Source of the DNA: Ancistrus triradiatus
Lineage: Eukaryota > Chordata > Actinopteri > Siluriformes > Loricariidae
Assembly (NCBI GenBank): GCA_025084515.1
Contig: JAJAGP010000185.1
Span: 62,001 to 126,000 of the forward strand
Reading direction: 5' to 3'
Length of the DNA: 64,000 bases
The translations under genes and the position numbers were made by a program. The notes beneath the pieces were generated by a model. It made no database searches, was not told where the DNA came from, and saw only the letters and a program-made list of their open reading frames with translations. Below are positions 22,741-33,815 of the stretch, one piece after another; the stretch's first letter is position 1; the number at the start of each line of letters is the position of its first letter.

Positions 22741-23326
22741 TACCGTATTTTTCGGACCATAAAACACACCGGATTAGAAGACGCAATATCAACGATCAGC
22801 TGCTAACGGGTATATTTTCATACATAAAGAGCACCGGGTTATAAGGCGCATGAAATGAAACAAAACTCTTAGGTTCCCTCAGAAGCTCAGTTTGGTCTTT
22901 ACCTGGCGCAGGGCGTCTTCTTGCTTCCTCCACTTCCGTACCATTGATTCGTTAATGTTGAATTCTCTCACAGCTGCTCTATGACCATGTTGTACTGCGT
23001 GACTGATAGCGTTGTGTTTGAAATCCGCTTCGAAAGTAAATGAATGAATGAATGCACATACCCTAATGCTGAAGCACATACCGTATTACTCCGCTATGCT
23101 GCGCACTACGGTTGCCGTAAGCTTCGTAACTTACCAAGGTCGTGCTCAAACATTTTGACAGATTTATGAGCACCGTGTACCATCTACAATCGGTTCTAGG
23201 TCAGAAAGCACAACCAGATTTCATTCATACATTAGACGCACCGCATTTTAAGGCGCACTTAAAATCCTTTAATTTTCTCAAAAATCGACAGTGCGCCTTA
23301 AAATGCGGTGGGCCGAAAAATACGGT
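22741..23326 (-). mobile_element. Pogo-like non-autonomous element, copy 1, with HTH segment
   Basis: The ends are TACCGTATTTTTCGGACCAT and CCGAAAAATACGGTA, consistent with TA-flanked Tc1/mariner/pogo termini. On the minus strand the frame at 23040-22879 contains AISHAVQHGHRAAVREFNIN and ESMVRKWRKQEDALRQVKTK, a BrkDBD/CENPB-like helix-turn-helix as found at the N-terminus of pogo-type transposases. No catalytic domain is present. Related copies: 28111, 37147, 40827. Confidence 0.82.
23239..23310. repeat. Perfect 20-bp inverted repeat with 32-base loop
   Basis: The left arm 23239-23258 (CACCGCATTTTAAGGCGCAC) and right arm 23291-23310 are exact reverse complements. The arms sit just inside the right end of the pogo-like element. 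Relative to the other three copies, the loop is in reverse-complement orientation. Confidence 0.9.
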
Positions 23327-23370
23327 AATCTTTCATTTTTAAATGTAGGCTTTTGAATAACTGATACCCT

Positions 23371-23480
23371 CCTACAAGCCTTGACAAAAAAAGTATGGAA
23401 TCACCACGAATTTCTAGAAAGGTTGTATTATTTTTTTTCTTTATTGAAAATACATAAATCACAAATATGACACAAAACAA
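23371..23480. repeat. Possible Tc1-like terminal repeat remnant
   Basis: GACAAAAAAAGTATGGAATC and a following AT-rich segment resemble the ends of Tc1-like elements that contain an AAAAGTATGGAATCAC motif. No partner end or transposase was found nearby. Confidence 0.3.
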
Positions 23481-23785
23481 TTTTGTTTATTAGCTGAACA
23501 GTCCGGCTTCATGAAGCATACCACAAACTAATTACATTCAGTTATTTTAATTATCCCCCCCCTTACATATAGTTAAAAATGACAGAATCATCAACAACAC
23601 CAACAAAAAAAAAATCACACATAGTACAATTATTAAGATGGTGCTTTGACAAGATGGCATTCGCTCTTCAGTTTGGTGCTATTTTCTAACTTTTCAACAA
23701 AATGTTTAGTCTGTTAATTATAATGTTATAGTGTTACAAGACCCAGTCGTCTCAGGGCCTTAAGCACTGTGTTGTACCTGTAGTG

Positions 23786-23979
23786 TAGTGTTTCTCAATC
23801 CTGGTCCTGGAGGCCCTTCACTGCTTTGCACATTTTAGTGCTTTTCCGGTTTAAACACACCCACTTTAACTCAGTAATTGGCTTGTTTAATGAGCTTAGT
23901 ATTTGGATCAGGTGTGTTGGGAGCAAGAAAAACACTAAAACGTGCAGAGAGGCTCCAGGAGCTGGATTGAGAAACACTG
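23786..23979. mobile_element. hAT-like MITE, near-palindromic, 194 bp
   Basis: The ends read TAGTGTTTCTCAATCCTGGT and GGATTGAGAAACACTG, with matching interior blocks (CACATTTTAGTGCTTTTCC against AAAAACACTAAAACGTG). The flanks CTGTAGTG (23778-23785) and CTCTAGTG (23980-23987) agree at 7 of 8 bases, the 8-bp duplication of hAT insertions. Such GTTTCTCAACCCTGGTCC elements are common in fish. Confidence 0.8.
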
Positions 23980-24464
23980 CTCTAGTGAAAAGAGCAAAGC
24001 ATGGACCGACTCGTAGCCCAAAAATAATGAGAGCAAAACCAACCAGGTAGCAAAAATAGTCTTTAGTGTGTTGCTTCTTTTGTTCAGTGTTGTATTACAT
24101 TCCAGAGGCATGTGGTAGACACGGACAGGAAATAAAAATGGAAATATACTGTAAGACAACATTTCTGACTGGTAAGATTAATAGCTCTCCCAAGTTTATA
24201 ATCACCAATCAAGTAATGGAAATGATAAAGGGATCGTAGACTTTTGTTATAACACCGAGATCTCACTCAAATTTTCTTCTGTTGGTAGAATGGCATGTCT
24301 TAGTACTTAGTACTAGCACCAGTGTAAGTATCTCACTCCCTCTCATGTATTATTGCTTAATTGCAACACAGAAAACCTAAAGGATTGCTGCTCTAAGATC
24401 ATCATCATGGCTGTGTTCTCAAGGCTGAGTCCTAACTTGTACTTACACCTACGAGTGTGTTCTG

Positions 24465-24770
24465 GTTCACAGCTCAAACACTTTTAACAAGTTCGCAGAT
24501 GACGCAACTGTGTCGGAGCTATTCTCTGAGGGTGATGAGTCAGCCCAGAGGTACCTAGACAGGCTAACAGTCTGGTGCTCTGATAATAACCTGCCACTCA
24601 ACACCAAGAAAACAAAGGGACTGGTCATTGACTAGGAAGAATCACAGAGACCTGGATCCACTCTACATTAATGGAGACAGAGTGGAATGGGTCACCAGTT
24701 TTAAGTTCCTCAGCACCTGCAGCTCAGACAGACTCACATGGTCAGAAAACAGCATTTAACACCCTCGTAA
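24465..24770 (+). pseudogene. LINE reverse transcriptase fragment
   Basis: Translation gives FNKFADDATVSELFSE (the FADD box of a reverse transcriptase), then LTVWCSDNNLPLNTKKTKGL and, after frame changes, a block matching FKFL. It is a fragment of a non-LTR reverse transcriptase from a family different from the two above. No tail or target-site duplication was seen. Confidence 0.75.
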
Positions 24771-25199
24771 AGAAAGCTCAGCTGTGGCTTTACTGACCAC
24801 GGAATACGAGGAGAGCTGTGCAATAATGGTGAAACTGTGCAGTAACTTTATACTGTGAAATAAACCAAGATAATGTGAGTAGTGGAACAATATCTACATA
24901 ATTCTCGATAATCAACAAGTAATACAGTAGTCATACAATATTAAAATAACCATGATTAACAGATCCATTTTTTATTTAGGAAAATGATCCAATATCACAT
25001 ACAGTGGTGTGAAAAAGTGTTTGCCCCCTTCCTGATATCCCATTTTTTTTGCACACTTAAGTGTTTCGGAACATCAGACCAATTTAAATATTAGTCAAAG
25101 TAAACACAAAATGCAGTTTTTAAATGTAGGTGTTTATTATTAAGGGAGAAAAAATCCAAACATACATGGCCCTGTGTGAAAAAGTGATTGCCCCATAAA

Positions 25200-26221
25200 C
25201 CTAATAACGGTGGTTGGGCCACCCTTAGCAGCAACAACTGCAACCAAGCGTTTGCGATAACTTGCAATGAATATTTTAGAGCGTTGTGGAGGAATTTTGG
25301 CCACTCATCTTTGCAGAATTGCTGTAATTCAGCCACATTAGAGGGTTTTCAAGCATGAACGGCCTTTCTAAGGTCATGCCACAGCATCTCAATAGGATTC
25401 AGGTCAGGACTTTGACTAGGCCACTCCAAAGTCTTCATTTTGTTTTTCTTCAGCCATTCAGAGGTGGACTTGCTGGTGTGTTTTGGGTCATTGTCCTGCT
25501 GCAGAACCCAAGTTTGTTTCAGCTTGAGGTCACGAACAGATTGGCGGACATTCATATAAAATAGACACCAGAATTCATAGTTCTATTTATCACAGCAAGT
25601 CCTCCAGGTCTTGAAGCAGCAAAACAGCCCCAGACCATCACACTACCACCATCATATGTTACTGTTATAATAGGTATAATGTTCTTTTTCTGAAATGCTG
25701 CTTACTTTTACGCCAGATGCAATGGGGGACACACACCCTCCAAAGTGTTCAGTTTTTATCTCGTCAGTCCACAGAATGTTTTCCCAAAAGTCTTGAGGAT
25801 TATCAAGAAGTGTTCTGGAAAAATTGAGATGAGCTTTAATGTTCTTTTTGCTCACCAGTGGTTTTCGTCTTGGAACTCTGCCATGCAGGCCATTTTTGCC
25901 CAGTCTCTTTCTTATGGTGGAGGCATGAACACTGACCTTAACTGAGGCAAGTGGTGCCTGCACATCTTTGAATGTTGTTTTGTGTTTTTTTGTGACCTCT
26001 TGGATGAGTTGTTGCTGCGCTTTTGGGGTAATTTTGGTCAGCCGGCCACTCCTGGAAAGGTTCACCACTGTTCCATGTCTTTGCTATTTGTGGATAATGT
26101 CTCTCACTGTGGTTTGCTGGAGTCCCAAAGCTTTAGAAATGGCTTTATAACCCTTTCCAGACTGACAGATCTCAATTACTCTCTTTCTCAATTGTTCCTG
26201 AATTTCTTTGGATTTCGGCAT
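25200..26221 (-). pseudogene. Tc1-C transposase (broken, catalytic residues kept)
   Basis: On the minus strand an ATG at 26221 opens MPKSKEIQEQLRKRVIEICQ, a helix-turn-helix, in one frame down to 25652 with a single stop: TAG at 26086-26084 in place of the Trp codon seen in relatives. The first catalytic region WTDE is intact (about 25762-25751). After frame changes, [19 protein letters not shown] and [14 protein letters not shown] (25510-25360) keep the other two acidic residues. A TGA interrupts VHA/KPSN near 25350. The breaks are few compared with Tc1-A and Tc1-B. Confidence 0.87.
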
Positions 26222-26390
26222 GATGTGTAGCTTTTCAGGATCTTTTGGTGTACTTCACTTTGTCAGGCAGGTCCTATTTAAGTGATGTCCTGATTGAGAA
26301 CAGGTGTGGCAATAATCAGGCCTGGGTGTGGCTAGAGACAGTGAACTCAGGTGTGATAAACCATAGTTACGGTAAGTTATGTTTTAACAA

Positions 26391-26404
26391 GGGGGGGGGG
26401 GGGG
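26391..26404 (+). repeat. 14-base G tract
   Basis: A run of 14 G lies within the right inverted repeat of Tc1-C, where the left repeat has only GTGATTGCCCC. It is an expanded homopolymer and may be length-variable or an assembly weak point. Confidence 0.85.
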
Positions 26405-27450
26405 CAATCACTTTTTCACACAGGGCCATGTAGGTTTGGATTTGTTTCCCCTTAATAATAAACACCTTCATTTAAAAACTGCATTTTGTGTTTACTTGTG
26501 TTGTCTTTGACGAATATTTAAATTGGTTTGATGTTCTGAAACAAGTGTGACAAACATGCAAAAGAAATAGGAAATCAGGATGTGCTGTATGTTGTGAGTG
26601 GCAAAAATATGTGAATCTTTTCTCTCAGTATCTGGTGTGACTCCCTTGTGCAGCAATTACTGCAACTAAACATTTCCGGTAACTGCTGATCAGTGCTCTA
26701 CATGGGCTTGGAGGAATTTTACCCCATTTCTCTAAACAGAACATCTTCATCTCTGGGATATTTAGTGAGGTTTATAATTTGCACTACTCAGTTCAGGTCT
26801 TTTTACTAAATTACTATTGGATTAAGGTCAGGACATTGACTTGGCCATTCCATTAACTTTATTCTTCTTTAACCTTCCTTTGGTAGACTTATTTGTGTGC
26901 TAATGTTGTCTTACAGCGTGCCTCAGGCTTTCTTGAGATTCAGTTTACATTCAGTTGTCCCATGATGTTACTGTACTCAGAGTTACTTGTTCCATCAAGG
27001 ATGGAAAGTTGTCCTGAACCAGATGCACCCAAACAAGCTCAAACTTTGGTACTACTACCACCATGTTTCACAGATGGGATAACATTATTTGATGGCCTTC
27101 TGGCTTGCCCACCTGATCTTTAACTGCAGATTGGTTCTTTGTGGGCAGGGTCTTTCTCGTTTCAGTCCTGCCATGCACACCATTTGTTATTCAGTGTTCT
27201 CTTGATGGTGAACTTATGAACATTAACAGTAGCCAATGTGAGAGGGGCCTTCAGTTGCTTCAGAGTTTTAAAGTGTATTTTTTGTTACCTCACAGACTAT
27301 TCCATGCCTTTGTTGATAGACCGCTGGGAAGGGTATCGATACTCCCATGAATGAAATTTCCTCCATTAGTATACAGTCTGTCTGACTATGGATTGGAGTC
27401 TAAACTTTAAGGCATGGATGTCACTAATGAAAAACAATATCATATGTGAC

Positions 27451-28110
27451 GCTAGTTCCAACTTTCTTGAATAGTGGTTGAAAGACCCGCTTTTTGCAGG
27501 GTTGAACCTCGTCATCAACTAATTTTGCTGGCCATGTCATTGAGCGAATCTACTTTTATCCTGCTTTTCTGAAGAGAAACTTTGACTCTTTCCTTTGAGG
27601 CAAATTATCGTCATGAAAAATGATTTAATCATCACAAAACCTATTTTCTTGAATAAGAAACTGATTGAATAAGTGGCCACAATTTCAGTATACACCAATC
27701 ACTGACTGAAGTAATGACTGTTATCTCCGTTTGTCATTTATCTGACATCCAACCCCATATCATAAATGAGTGGAGAAGTTTGTTTTCTTTAGGCAGTCTT
27801 CTTCATATGTTCCATTAGAACGGCACCCACTGCAACCTTCATTTCTTCTTTTGAAATTTTAATATTGGTTTTTATTTGGAGATGCTCTGATCCCAGTTGT
27901 TCTTTTTGATACTGAATCCAATACTTGGACCATGTACTAATTCGATTTGCATTTATTTAGTTATTTATTAAATTAAATTCTTTATAGCTTACACATATAT
28001 GCTTCCGGATAATGCATAAGCTAAATGAGGAGTAGTTATGATTACCACAATTTTGGGAAAATTGGTAAGGTATGGTCTGTGTATAAACACTAGACTAAGG
28101 TGTTCTCTGT
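27451..28110. other. Intronic, nothing recognised
   Basis: AT-rich DNA between the Tc1-B remnant and the second pogo-like element, with no coding frame or named repeat. Confidence 0.45.
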
Positions 28111-28615
28111 GATTTTCCGGGCTATAAAGCGCACCGGGTTATAAGGCGCATGAAATGAAACAAAACTCTTAAGTTCCGTCGGAAGCTCAGTTTGGTCTTT
28201 ACCTGGCGCAGGGAATCTTCTTGCTTCCTCCACTTCCGTACCATTGATTCGTTAATGTTGAATTCTCTCGCAGCTGCTCTATGTCCATGTTGTACTGCGT
28301 GACTGATAGCGCTGTGTTTGAAATCCACTTCGAAAATGAATGAATGAATGCACGTACCCTAATGCTGAAGCACATACCGTATTACTCCGCTATGCTGCGC
28401 ACTACGGTTGCCTTAAGCTTCGTAACCTACCAAGGCCGTGCTAAAACATTTTGACAGATTTATGAGCGCCGTGTACCATCTACAATCGGTTCTAGGTCAG
28501 AAGGCTCAACCAGAATTAATTCATACATTAGACGCACCATATTTTAAGGCGCACTGTCGATTTTTGAGAAAATTAAAGGATTTTAAGGGCGCCTTATGGT
28601 CCGAAAAATACGGTA
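28111..28615 (-). mobile_element. Pogo-like non-autonomous element, copy 2, with HTH segment
   Basis: It has ends GATTTTCCGGGCTATAAAGC and GGTCCGAAAAATACGGTA. The minus-strand frame 28328-28122 contains AISHAVQHGHRAAAREFNIN and ESMVRKWRKQEDSLRQVKTK, continuing past the copy 1 stop through RNLRVLFHFMRLITRCAL to the left end, so the segment stays open almost to the terminus. The subterminal segment (ACTGTCGATTTTTGAG) is in the usual orientation. Confidence 0.82.
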
Positions 28616-28779
28616 TGTGCTTTTAAAGCAATATACTTAGAATATTAGCATGCTATGCCATGAACTATATATGTTTGTAACCATAACATCCTTGTACTTG
28701 ATCAATAAAATAAAAAGTAACAGTAGAAGTACAGTTTAGTGGTTTTTTTTTTAGTTTACTCAAGTAAAAAATAAGGCCA

Positions 28780-29100
28780 GCTCGGTGGATAGCACAGTCG
28801 CCTAACACCGAGAAGGTCCTGGGTTCAATCCCTAGGTAGAGTGGTCTGGAGTCCTTTCTGTTCGGGTTCTGCTTGTTGGGTTTACTCTGTATGCTCCAGT
28901 TTCCTCCCACAGTCCAAAGACACATTAGGCTAATTGGTTTTTCTAAAGGGCACCTGGTGTGTGTGTGTTTGTGTGTGCGAGTGTGTGCCCACGATCGAGC
29001 GGCACCCTGTCTAGGGTTGTTCCTGCTTTGCGCCCTGTGCCAGTCACCAGCTCTCCTGCGACTCTGATCAGGATTAAGCAGTTAAGAAAATGAATGACTG
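28780..29100 (+). repeat. SINE family M, complete but diverged
   Basis: It has a tRNA-like head (GGTGGATAGCACAGTCGCC, GGTCCTGGGTTCAATCCC as the B box), a body (CTCCAGTTTCCTCCCACAG, CCAAAGACACATTAGGC, TAATTGG), a TG-rich patch and a tail. Other copies: 42857 and 59313. Such heads are transcribed by RNA polymerase III in active SINEs. Confidence 0.75.
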
Positions 29101-30053
29101 AAAGTAAAAATAAAAAGTATCCCAAATTAAAATTACTCTAGGAAGCCCATTAAAAAACACAAAAAATTCCAAACAAAACAAAAAAAAACATTACCACCCA
29201 CCTCTGATGCACACAATGCAATATCCAAAGTAACTGCAGTATAATACAAATATGATGCATACCCAAGACAAAGCGATTGCTAATAATGCAAAGTAGAAAG
29301 GTTTGTTCTAAATATAGCTGTGTGATTAACTGCATGAGCAAAACTTCACAGAAGTCACTTAGCCAGTAGGAGGTCATTGAATTCGGGGTCTGCACCTTGT
29401 TCTCTCAGTTCACTTAAAATGAGTCTCAGTGGGTATTAACCTTTCATGCAGCCTTCCCTCACTCAGCACTCTGGTCTCCTTCCCTTCACTGGCCTTATTG
29501 ACAGGCTCGAGATGGTGCGTGATTTACAGAGCACATCCTAGTAACACACTTAATTCTCTTGGTCAGCCTGTGTGAAGCAGTGATCAGTGAAGTTTGGGCT
29601 TTAAGTGGATTAATTAGTCATGCCTTTGACATGCTTGTTGTTTTTGTGCTATTTGTTGGTCAAGGCTCAGGTGCATATGTGTATGTGAAACAGAAACGGC
29701 ACAGGTCAGCACACAAGCTGTCAGATGCAATCAGCCTCCAAAACAGTACCATAAAAGTGTGTAACAAGCGTTTCCTGGGTGGACAATAGAAGTTTGAAGC
29801 ACTGGCTCTTGGAAGACGCCACACACGATAAACTTAATCTCTTCTCTCACGTAAAACGATGAAATAGTGGGAGAAAATGTTCTAATCTGTGTTGGTCCTG
29901 TATACCCGTTTTGCGTCACTGGCTGCTCCGTGCTGTGATGTAATCATGGACTAGTCATCCAAAGAGTAGTCTTAAATTGCAGGGGGATCAAGAAGCTAGT
30001 GTTTTCAAAATATAGCTTTGAGTCACATAAAAATTGAGCCCACAGGATGTATA
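29101..30053. other. Intronic, nothing recognised
   Basis: No exon-like frame with splice sites and no named repeat. Short frames here lack any family motif I know. Confidence 0.45.
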
Positions 30054-31500
30054 CAGTGGTGCTTGAAAGTTTGTGAACTATTTGGAATTTTCTATAATTC
30101 TGCATAAATATGAGCTAAATCATCATCACAAGTCCTAAAAGTACATAAAGAGAACCTAGTTAAACAAATGAGACTAAAATATTATACTTGCTCATTTATT
30201 TATTGAGGAAAGTGATCCAATATTACATATTAGTGAGTGGAAATAGTATGTGAACCCCTAGGATTAGCAGTTAATTTGAAGGTAAAATTAGTCAGGTGTT
30301 TTTCAATCAATGGGATGACAATCAGGTGTGAGTGGGCACCCTGTTTTATTTAAAGAACAGAGACCTATCAAAGGACCTCAGAAAAAGAGTTGTTGATGCT
30401 CATCAGGCTGGAAAAGGTTACAAAACCATCTAGAGTTTGGACTCCACCAATCCACAGTCAGACAGATTGTGTACAAATGGAGGAAATCCAAGACCATTGT
30501 TTCCCTTCCAGGAGTGGTTGACCAACCAGGATCACTCCAAGAGTAAGGCCGTGTAATCGTTGGTGAGGTCACAAAGGACCCCAGGAAACTTCTAAGCAAC
30601 TGAAGGCCTCTCTCACATTGGCTAATGTTAATGTTCATGAGTCCCACCATCAGAAGAACACTGAACAAACAAATGGTGTGCATGGCAGGGTTGGCAAGGA
30701 GAAAGCCACTGCTCCTCCAAAAAGAACATTGCTGCTCATCTGCAGTTTGCTAAAGATCAGGTGGGACAAGCCAGAAGGCTATTGGAAGAATGTTTTGTGG
30801 ACGGATGAGACCCAAAATAGAACTTTTTGGTTTAAAATTAAAGTGTTATGTTTGGAGAAAGGAAAACACTGCATTCCAGCATAAGAACCTTATCCCATCT
30901 GTGTAACATGGTGGTGGTAGTATCATTGTTTGGGCCTGTTTTTTGCTGCATCTGGGCCAGGACGGCTTACCATGATTGATGGAACAATGAATTCTGAATT
31001 CTGTCAGAGAATTCTAAAGGAATATGTCAGGACATCTGTCCATGAAACTGAATCTCAACAGAAGGTGGTCATGCAGCAAGACAGCGACCCTAAGCACACA
31101 AGTCGTTCTACCAAAGAAAAGTTAAAGAAGAATAAAGTTAATGTTTTGGAATGGCCAAGTCAAAGTCCTGACCTTAATCCAATCGAAATGTTGTGGAAGG
31201 ACCTGAAGTGAGCAGTTAATGTGAGGAAACCCACCAACATCCCAGAGCTGAAGCTGTTCTGTACAGAGGAATGAGCTAAAATTTCTCCAAGCCGGTGTGC
31301 AGGACTGATCAACAGTTACAGGAAACATTTAGTTACAGTTATTGCTGCACAGGGGGGTCACACCAGATACTGAAAGCAAAGGTTCACATACATTTGCCAC
31401 TCACTAATATGTAATATTGAAAATCTGATGATGTTTTAGGTCATATTTATGCAGAAATATAGAAAAATATAAAGAATTCACAAACTTCCAAGCACATCTT
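30054..31500 (+). mobile_element. Tc1-B transposon, second near-complete copy
   Basis: The left end CAGTGGTGCTTGAAAG follows TA at 30052-30053. The right side carries the matching subterminal repeat (AATCTGATGATGTTTTAGG, CAAACTTCCAAGCAC), but the last bases have decayed. Compared with 10511-12124 it has a deletion in the right inverted repeat between about 31420 and 31425. Confidence 0.9.
30390..31370 (+). pseudogene. Tc1-B transposase (broken, catalytic residues kept)
   Basis: In three frames: an HTH-region remnant near 30390-30480, KRTLLLICSLLKIRW then NVLWTDETQNRTFWF (30720-30835) with the first catalytic Asp, a stop after KGKHCIPA (30884), GLFFAASGPGRLTMIDG, MQQDSDPKHTSRSTKEK with the second Asp, and [15 protein letters not shown] (31165-31208) with the Glu. 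All three catalytic residues survive, but frameshifts and stops (TGA after KDLK) prevent one protein. Confidence 0.87.
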
Positions 31501-31704
31501 TAGATGCCTTGTTTAACTTCTGTGTTAACTCTATCCATACTTCAGATTTCAAATTAGAAGGAATAAATTACCTTTTCAAGATGTACTCCTTGTTAACAGA
31601 AATACAGTTTGATTCAGTTTTCTCAGAGTTTGAACAATTTGTTTATTTTTCTCAGTTTTTTTGCAGTGACATCTTTTATCTTTAGTTAGCTTTACCTTAG
31701 TTAT

Positions 31705-32785
31705 GATTAGTGGCTGACTGATATCGGTTTTTTTAATGGCTGATGTTGATATAAAATTTCTTTTGGCAACTGATAATACTAATAATAATAATAAATGAGA
31801 CATAAATTGTTTTACTTAAATGAACATTTATTTGAGTTACAAATGCACTACCTCTGTTTGCATTAGTTCTTTTTTTTATAAATAAATATATAAAACATTT
31901 TATTGCCCAAGTATTACTCCAGTAAAAGTCCTCCCTTTAGAGCTCCACTTGAGTATTTGCCTTTAAATGTACTTAAGTATCTAAAGTAAAAGTACCAACA
32001 TTTATTACGGTTCTAATGTCCTATTATCATTTTTGTAGCAAGACTCTTTGCTTAATCAACTAATTTTACGTGAAAGGACTCGTGTCACTCTTGGTACACC
32101 AATATTTTAACAAAATGTCAGTAATTAGTCCAACAGGTCAAAACAAGTTCAAAACAAAGTGTGCCCTATACTCTGATTACTGTGCTTGCTTCTTATGTCT
32201 TTTGTTTTTATATGTAGTGTTTTATGCACACATAAGGCAAAAGGAATGACAGATTTCACCTGATGTAGTGGAGTAAAAAGTAAGATATTTGACTTTGAAA
32301 TGTAGTAAAGCTAAAGTAAAACGTCACCCAAAATGGAAATACTTAAGTAAAGATACTCTTAGTATAGGAATGAATTACATGTACTTGAATGAATTACATG
32401 TCCATCACTGGCAACCAGATAACAGCATTTTTTGTTTCTGGGACAAAAAAATCAGACAAATGTGTAAATAAACAATGTCACAATAGTGCAGCATCTTTTT
32501 TGTTTTTATTGTCATTCCCAGTTAAGAGCAGCAAGTTGTAATGCTTTTCATCTTCTCATAAATGACATCACCCTTACTGAATGTTCTCTCAGCGTCTCTT
32601 TGTTGTTAGTCACTCAATATTCCCAGGTTATGAGCTGCAAGCTGTAGTGCAGGAAACTTTGTAAGTATTGGCCTTGTGAGTGCAGGTATTGCCTGATGCC
32701 GTTCATCTCAAAATGGCATTAATCGGCCTGATCAATCGGCTGCCAGATCAATCGGTCGGCTGCTAATTATGACTGGCAGAGGCCT
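31705..32785. repeat. Composite of MITE-like repeats
   Basis: The outer parts carry GTGGCTGACTGATATCGG (31713-31730) and AATCGGTCGGCTGCTAAT (near 32751), inverted relatives typical of an element with repeated TCGG/CCGA ends. Inside, 31915-32420 has TTGAGTATTTGCCTTTAAAT, GTACTTAAGTATCTAAAG and inverted equivalents (AAATACTTAAGTAAAGATAC), a second repeat known from fish genomes by its TACTTAAGTA motif. Limits and classes are uncertain. Confidence 0.5.
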
Positions 32786-33036
32786 TACACGGCTGCTGTT
32801 ATTCACTTCGACACAACAAGTTCGGTGAAGCTATGGTCTGGTGTTTACGCCACAACACGCAATGTTTAACTGGACTGGTATTATCAGCCTTGCCATAGTA
32901 ACAATGCCACGTGATGCAAAAATGTCAAGATGTGCATCGTGGAAACTTGTCACACGCTTATTACATCTATTATGCCATCTAATGCAATTGCATTTTTTGA
33001 GCACTAGAGGGCACAATCATCATTCAAACACATTCT

Positions 33037-33232
33037 TACATTTACAGCATTAGCAGACACCCTTATCCAGAGCGACTTACAATTGGTACAGTCTTACAAT
33101 CCAAGCAATTGTGGGTTAAGGGTCTTGCTCAAGGACCCAACAGTGGCAGCTTGGCAGAGATGGGGTTTGAACCCTGGACCGTCTGGTCCACAGTCCCGCT
33201 TACTCCCACTTACCCACTAGGCTACCACAGTC
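33037..33232 (-). repeat. SINE family S (tRNA-like head), copy 1
   Basis: Read on the minus strand it has a tRNA-like head (GGTAGCCTAGTGGGTAAG as A box, GGTTCAAACCCC as B box), a body with GCCACTGTTGGGTCCTTGAG, and the tail GTCGCTCTGGATAAGGGTG then TCTGCTAATGCTGTAAATG. That tail motif is widely shared among fish SINEs. Other copies: 35168, 36182, 41654, 44657, 44878, 47226, 60438, 62667. Confidence 0.85.
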
Positions 33233-33815
33233 CACAGAAATCTGTCCACAGTCTTAGTTTTCAGACATGAAAAAGGAATGTTTTGCTTTTGTTTAATATA
33301 TGGTGAAGCTACAATTTTACAGTTGTTTACAGTTTTAAACCTCTAAGTTATTGTAATTGCGGGGGACTAGACGTTTAAAAAAAAAAAAAAACACTTCAGA
33401 AAGTAAGCACTGATTTGTGTTGTATATACGTCAAGCATAAAAAAAATCAAATTCTGAATAGAGTGGTGAGCAGAGTGTATTGTTACACCCCCAGTAACAG
33501 CAGATTTGTGTTCAGCCTTTTGTGTTGAGCAGGCAGACCTGCCTATTGTTTTTCACATAACTCTGCTTTACAGGCAGATTTTTGAGGCAGATGTCACCCA
33601 GCGTTGCCAGAAAAATAAATAACCTCTACTCTGCTGCTACTTGTAAGACTTATAGCATGCAAATCAAAGAGACTCAAACTTGCAGTCAGTTTCTATAAAG
33701 TAACCATTGTGCTGTCCATGCGAAGTCTTGGGAAAACTCTGTTCTCTGAGCAATCGATTAGTGGGAATGCATTGAAAGAGGGGAAAAAAACAGATACTGC
33801 AGCCGGATTTGGGTA
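33233..33815. other. Intronic, nothing recognised
   Basis: It includes a run of 14 A near 33377. No other structure recognised. Confidence 0.45.

Larger units (their letters stand above)
25002..26587 (-). mobile_element. Tc1-like transposon, family Tc1-C, nested in Tc1-B
   Basis: The left end CAGTGGTGTGAAAAAGTG is preceded by TA (25000-25001); the right end is truncated to CAGGATGTGCTG followed by TA (26588-26589). An inner block including AAACACAAAATGCAG recurs inverted near 26480. It is about 1,586 bp. It is inserted at a TA inside Tc1-B, so it arrived later. Its transposase is the best preserved in the window. Confidence 0.9.
24960..27450 (-). mobile_element. Tc1-B remnant, split by a nested Tc1-C
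   Basis: 24960-25001 matches the Tc1-B subterminal repeat (ATGATCCAATATCACATA). After the nested element, 26590 onward resumes with GAGTGGCAAAAATATGTGAA and continues antisense through the Tc1-B 3' non-coding and C-terminal region (TATCTGGTGTGACTCCC, GCTTGGAGGAATTTTAC) to the linker region (CAGTAGCCAATGTGAGAGG near 27228) and the start region near 27450. The outer ends are eroded, so the limits are approximate. The transposase is heavily decayed. Confidence 0.82.
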
